Part shown: one piece after another, positions 6,753 through 10,000 of the stretch
Layout: every line of letters begins with the position of its first letter
Position numbering within the stretch: position 1 is the stretch's first letter
NCBI GenBank assembly: GCA_020216745.1
Contig: JAIWNQ010000111.1
Location: 1 to 10,000, forward strand
DNA: 10,000 bases
DNA from: Candidatus Hydrogenedens sp.
GTDB taxonomy: Bacteria > Hydrogenedentota > Hydrogenedentia > Hydrogenedentales > Hydrogenedentaceae
Reading direction: 5' to 3'
Translations under genes and position numbers: made by a program
The notes under the pieces: generated by a model
What the model was told of the DNA's origin: nothing
What the model saw: the letters and a program-made list of their open reading frames with translations, nothing else
Database searches by the model: none

Positions 6753-9473
6753 TTATTTTACAAGGAACTGATATGTTCCTGAACCTAATTCAAATATTTC
6801 TTGAAGCGGTTCTGAACTTACGGAAGTAACTTCTGGCTTTGCGCTAATGGACATATTTTCCTTCTTAGGAACGATGACTTTAGCTTTACTATTTGGAGGT
6901 ATTACTACTGTTAGGGAAAGGGAACCATCGCTATTTTTGTCCCATCGTGATAAAACACGACCACGGACAGTATCAATATATGCTTGTGCGTAATTGAGGG
7001 GACCTTCCCATGGTTTTGGTGCGATTGTAATGTACTTATAACCTGGTTGTGGTAGGCGTCGAATACCTGCAATTCCACCAAAGAACCAATCGACAACACT
7101 ACCGAACATTTGATGGTTATGTGAATTCATTTCAGGACCAGTTTTGTATTCCCATAGTTCCCAAAGAGTTGTGGCACCTAACTCAATCATATATCCATAG
7201 CTTGGGAAGTCTTTTTGTAATACGACTTTATAGGCGAGGTCGACCATGTTATTATCGGTCAGAACGTCATAGACATATTTGGCACCTAATATACCGCAAT
7301 ATAGATGTCCATTACGTTTAACTTCGATTTCTTCTCTCAATTTCTTTAATGCCATTTCTTTATATTCGCCTTGTGCTATGCCGAGATATAATGGGAAAAT
7401 CTGTTGGAATTGAGTTCCTTCAAAAGGCGTTCCTTTTTCTTCACCATAGCGGTAATATCCTTTTTCCTTGTCAAAGTATTTTGCATTAAATGCTTCAGCG
7501 ACTTTTTGCTTTTTTGCTTTGAAATAGTCGACGTCATCTTGCTTTCCAAGTACGCCAGCGAGTTCTTCTAAAACCACGGCAGTCCAATAATAGCATCCGG
7601 TACCGATGGGTTCCATAGGTGATTTTTCAAGTGCTACCCAATCGCCATAATGGCAGTATTCCATCACACCGTCTTTTTCATCTTTTTCCATAGATTTGAA
7701 CCAGCGAACTAAATTGTCATAATGGAACTCTACGACCCTTCGATTTTGATAATATCTCCAAGAATACCAAGTAATTAGTGGGTAGGCAATTGCCCAAGGG
7801 GGTGAGCCTTTTTTATCGCCCCAAATATTTGCTGGACAGGTATCTGGGACATAGCCTTCTGGACTTTGTGAGTCTGCAATATCCCATAACCATTTTTGAT
7901 AGTATGCTGCGACATCAAAATTCATAATTGTTGCTTCGGATGCGAGATGTGCATCGCCCATCCAGCCCATTCTTTCGTCGCGCTGAGGGCAGTCTGTCGG
8001 TATACTCATATTATTTCCACGAATAGCCCATAATACGATGTCTCTGATATTGTTAATTAATGGGTTATCACATTCAAAATGGCCTGAACGTGCAAAATTT
8101 GTATGGAAAACCTGGGCTTCAATTTTATCAGGAGTTAATTCTCCAGGATAACCTGTAACTTCAGCATATCGATAACCATGCTGAGTAAATCGAGGCATGT
8201 ATTCTTCTTCTCCTTCCCCTTTCAATATATATTCATCTGTAACTTTGGCTTTACGTATGTTTTCTACATTTAATCTGCCATCTTCATATAGTAGTTCGGC
8301 ATGGCGGATTCTCACTTTTGTTCCTGCGGGTCCTTGGACTTTCATTTTTATGACACCTGTCATATTTTGTCCGAAATCTACCATATATACTTCTTCATTT
8401 TTATCGGGGCCACCATCTTTACGTTGAGTGATTGATACTGGTTTTATTCTTTGAACAATCTGTATTGGAGGCATAACCTGGGCAACGAGTTTTTCTGGGA
8501 CATGTTCAAATAAAACAGCCTGTGTCCACCCGCTATCATCATAATCAGGGGTATCCCAGCCTACTTTTTCTAATCGTGCATCGTAAGTTTCGCCATGATA
8601 TAGACTTTCTTTTACAATAGGTCCTGTGCTTGTTTTCCATGATTCGTCAGTTATAATTTTTTCTACTGAACCATCTTCACAAAGGACACGTAATTCAAGC
8701 CAACCGCCACATGTTTTTTTCCACCAACCATGTCCTAACATCATTCCAACCGCATTTTTCCCTTGTTTTAATAAATTTGTAACATCATGAGTTACATAAA
8801 GTGTCCTTTTTTCGAATACTGTATATGCTGGGTCTAATAAATGGTCACCAACTTTTTGTCCATTAATATGCAGTTCGACATATCCTAAACCTGAAACGTA
8901 TGCACGAGCCTCTTTTATAGCTTTAGTAATTTCAAAAGTTTTTCGGAGCATTGGCGAAATTCTTTTGCGTTCCCATTCTTCTTTTTTATCGTCTTTAACT
9001 GGTTCTTCATCTTTTTCTTGATGTCTTATCCATTTTGCGGACATTTCTTTTTGTGGATTCAAGAATGCAGTTTCGAAATATGCAGGTTCACTATAACGTG
9101 TTGTTTCATTGTTTTGATATGTTACACGAACACGCCAAAAATATCTTGTAAAACTTTCCAAAGAGGGTCCTGCGTATTCAATATGAACATTTTCTGCTGA
9201 TTCGACGGTTCCCGAATCCCATATATCTGGCTTATCCTGAAGTAAAGCATCTAATGATTTGGATACTTGAATTTGGTATGCCTTTTGTTCTACGTTATAT
9301 CCTTTTGCTGGGAGGACCCAACTAAAACGTGGAATACTTGTATCAATTCCTATCGGGTTTTTTAAGTATTCAACACGTGGATTTTCTGGAATTAAAGGCG
9401 ATTGTCCCATACATGGGATTGACAAAATTGTCATGCTAATAATAATTGGCGTTAGCATAAATTTGTTTAACAT
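6753..9473 (-). CDS. Exported alpha-L-rhamnosidase, GH78-type
   Basis: This 906-residue protein has an N-terminal signal peptide (about 1-23, hydrophobic stretch then CMGQS). It should hydrolyse terminal alpha-L-rhamnose from plant or microbial glycans or glycosides outside the cytoplasm. Domains in order are: a fibronectin-like N-domain (about 30-137, PRFSWVL and RYFWRVRVTY); a lectin-like beta domain (about 145-330, YVELHINGQKVGDHLLDPAYT); a beta sandwich (about 345-465, VDFGQNMTGVI); the (alpha/alpha)6 catalytic domain (about 466-800); and a C-terminal beta domain (about 805-906). The family signature TDCPQRDERMGWMGDA is at 493-508; E500 fits the general acid. GATTLWELWE at 766-775 gives E772 as likely base, followed by HNHQMFGSV. 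The length is typical of GH78. An odd feature is a highly charged Lys/Glu/Asp linker at 151-172. Base composition is visibly less AT-rich than in the kinase gene. The start is fixed by AAGGAG 7 bases upstream. No sugar transporter or other glycosidase is in the window. Confidence 0.93.
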   Translation of the reverse strand: MLNKFMLTPIIISMTILSIPCMGQSPLIPENPRVEYLKNPIGIDTSIPRFSWVLPAKGYNVEQKAYQIQVSKSLDALLQDKPDIWDSGTVESAENVHIEYAGPSLESFTRYFWRVRVTYQNNETTRYSEPAYFETAFLNPQKEMSAKWIRHQEKDEEPVKDDKKEEWERKRISPMLRKTFEITKAIKEARAYVSGLGYVELHINGQKVGDHLLDPAYTVFEKRTLYVTHDVTNLLKQGKNAVGMMLGHGWWKKTCGGWLELRVLCEDGSVEKIITDESWKTSTGPIVKESLYHGETYDARLEKVGWDTPDYDDSGWTQAVLFEHVPEKLVAQVMPPIQIVQRIKPVSITQRKDGGPDKNEEVYMVDFGQNMTGVIKMKVQGPAGTKVRIRHAELLYEDGRLNVENIRKAKVTDEYILKGEGEEEYMPRFTQHGYRYAEVTGYPGELTPDKIEAQVFHTNFARSGHFECDNPLINNIRDIVLWAIRGNNMSIPTDCPQRDERMGWMGDAHLASEATIMNFDVAAYYQKWLWDIADSQSPEGYVPDTCPANIWGDKKGSPPWAIAYPLITWYSWRYYQNRRVVEFHYDNLVRWFKSMEKDEKDGVMEYCHYGDWVALEKSPMEPIGTGCYYWTAVVLEELAGVLGKQDDVDYFKAKKQKVAEAFNAKYFDKEKGYYRYGEEKGTPFEGTQFQQIFPLYLGIAQGEYKEMALKKLREEIEVKRNGHLYCGILGAKYVYDVLTDNNMVDLAYKVVLQKDFPSYGYMIELGATTLWELWEYKTGPEMNSHNHQMFGSVVDWFFGGIAGIRRLPQPGYKYITIAPKPWEGPLNYAQAYIDTVRGRVLSRWDKNSDGSLSLTVVIPPNSKAKVIVPKKENMSISAKPEVTSVSSEPLQEIFELGSGTYQFLVK

Positions 9474-9480
9474 ATAGTTT

Positions 9481-9486
9481 CTCCTT
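9481..9486 (-). promoter_or_regulatory. Ribosome binding site of the rhamnosidase
   Basis: AAGGAG on the minus strand lies 7 bases before the ATG at 9473. It decides for the first Met over a second Met at codon 6. Confidence 0.7.
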
Positions 9487-9502
9487 ATATTAAATGTTTA
9501 GT

Positions 9503-10000
9503 TTAGTTATTTTTCAAAATATTATTGTACGATACTTGCGCCTTATTTAATATCTTTTTTACATCAATTGCAGATATAATTTCAAATATCGCACTTTCCT
9601 GAGTAAGCTCGATAATGCCAAAGCTTGCTTCTTTACCTAAGTCTATATTTTTCTTTAAATGGCCAGGGTTAAACAAGACTTTGTCCTCTTCTATTTTAAT
9701 GATTGGCGTATGTGTATGTCCAAAACAAAGGATATGACTATCTCTGGCATCACTTTTCCGTAGCAATTCTAATGTATGTGCAAAAGCAATTTTAATATTC
9801 AAGATTTCCTCTTTAATTATTTTTGGTGTTTTCCAGTCGTGGAATTGGTCACACCATAATCCTGGCACCATCTTTATGGGTAAGCCGAGGGAGGAGAGAT
9901 ATTCACCATCTTCATAGTTGTCCCCTAAATGATAGATAGTACTTACCTTTTTTTCATTTATTAAGATAAAACACACTTTTTCAGCAAGTTGATAATTATT
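9503..10000 (-). CDS. Metallophosphoesterase, YfcE-like family (N-terminus off the window)
   Basis: The reading frame is open to the right edge (165 visible residues, beginning NNYQLAEKV). The GTG at 9974-9976 is in frame but is unlikely to be the start: the family's first metal-binding motif (DxH) should lie just before the visible NNYQLAEK helix, outside the window. Visible motifs, numbered from the edge, are YHLGDNYED near 23-31 (metal Asp), PGLWCDQ at 46-51 where the canonical GNxD is expected, AFAHT near 72-76 in place of SHT, FGHTHTP near 93-99, and LFNPGHLK near 109-116. This order defines a calcineurin-like phosphoesterase of the small YfcE/MJ0936-type group. The substrate cannot be inferred, and phosphodiesters are usual for the group. 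It ends 29 bases before the rhamnosidase start and may be co-transcribed with it. Confidence 0.83.
   Translation of the reverse strand, partial: NNYQLAEKVCFILINEKKVSTIYHLGDNYEDGEYLSSLGLPIKMVPGLWCDQFHDWKTPKIIKEEILNIKIAFAHTLELLRKSDARDSHILCFGHTHTPIIKIEEDKVLFNPGHLKKNIDLGKEASFGIIELTQESAIFEIISAIDVKKILNKAQVSYNNILKNN

Noticed and set aside
7049..8427. Plus-strand open frames opposite the rhamnosidase
   Set aside because: They are short, have no family resemblance, and lie antisense to the catalytic and beta-sandwich regions of a complete enzyme.
9974..9976. GTG as the true start of the metallophosphoesterase
   Set aside because: The frame is open to the window edge, the residues before it (NNYQLAEK) fit the family helix after the first metal motif, and starting here would delete that motif.
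153..10000. A defence island, mobile element or secondary-metabolite cluster
   Set aside because: All seven minus-strand genes have house-keeping, signalling or hydrolase signatures. No transposase, integrase, nuclease, toxin or synthase motif is visible, and no direct or inverted repeats flank the genes.

Overview
The window is AT-rich bacterial DNA carrying ordinary single-copy protein genes. I see no tRNA, rRNA, CRISPR array, insertion sequence or phage gene. Two exported carbohydrate- or lipid-type hydrolases and a glycine-zipper envelope protein with a possible lipobox suggest a Gram-negative heterotroph that degrades complex organic matter. The sequence alone does not allow me to name a phylum. 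Coding density is high, and seven consecutive genes lie on the minus strand. They converge with one plus-strand gene at the left edge.

Layout, left to right. At 2-121 (+) is the last 39 codons of a SerC-type phosphoserine aminotransferase. At 153-1451 (-) is an exported protein of the neutral ceramidase-like superfamily. It keeps the metal-site residues but has Ala where characterised ceramidases have the nucleophilic Ser. At 1462-2067 (-) is a glycine-zipper envelope protein with a beta-rich C-terminal domain. At 2096-2818 (-) is a response regulator whose output is a PilZ-like domain, not a DNA-binding domain. At 2840-5650 (-) is a large soluble PAS/GAF histidine kinase. At 5651-5808 is the longest non-coding stretch, probably holding the kinase promoter. 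At 5809-6732 (-) is a stand-alone CHAD-domain protein. At 6753-9473 (-) is an exported GH78-type alpha-L-rhamnosidase. From 9503 to the right edge (-) is a metallophosphoesterase that runs out of the window.

How the genes may work together. Reading in the direction of transcription (right to left), metallophosphoesterase, rhamnosidase and CHAD gene are separated by only 29 and 20 bases and could be one transcript. After the 158-base gap, kinase, response regulator, glycine-zipper protein and ceramidase-like hydrolase follow with gaps of 21, 28 and 10 bases. This looks like a four-gene operon. The kinase and regulator are almost certainly a cognate pair. Because the regulator has no DNA-binding domain, its output is probably protein-protein or envelope-level control. 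A link to the two downstream envelope genes is suggested by synteny only. Nothing here is clearly a new system. The most unusual points are the PilZ-like output lacking the usual c-di-GMP motif, the ceramidase-like protein without its serine, and the coupling of both to a signalling operon.
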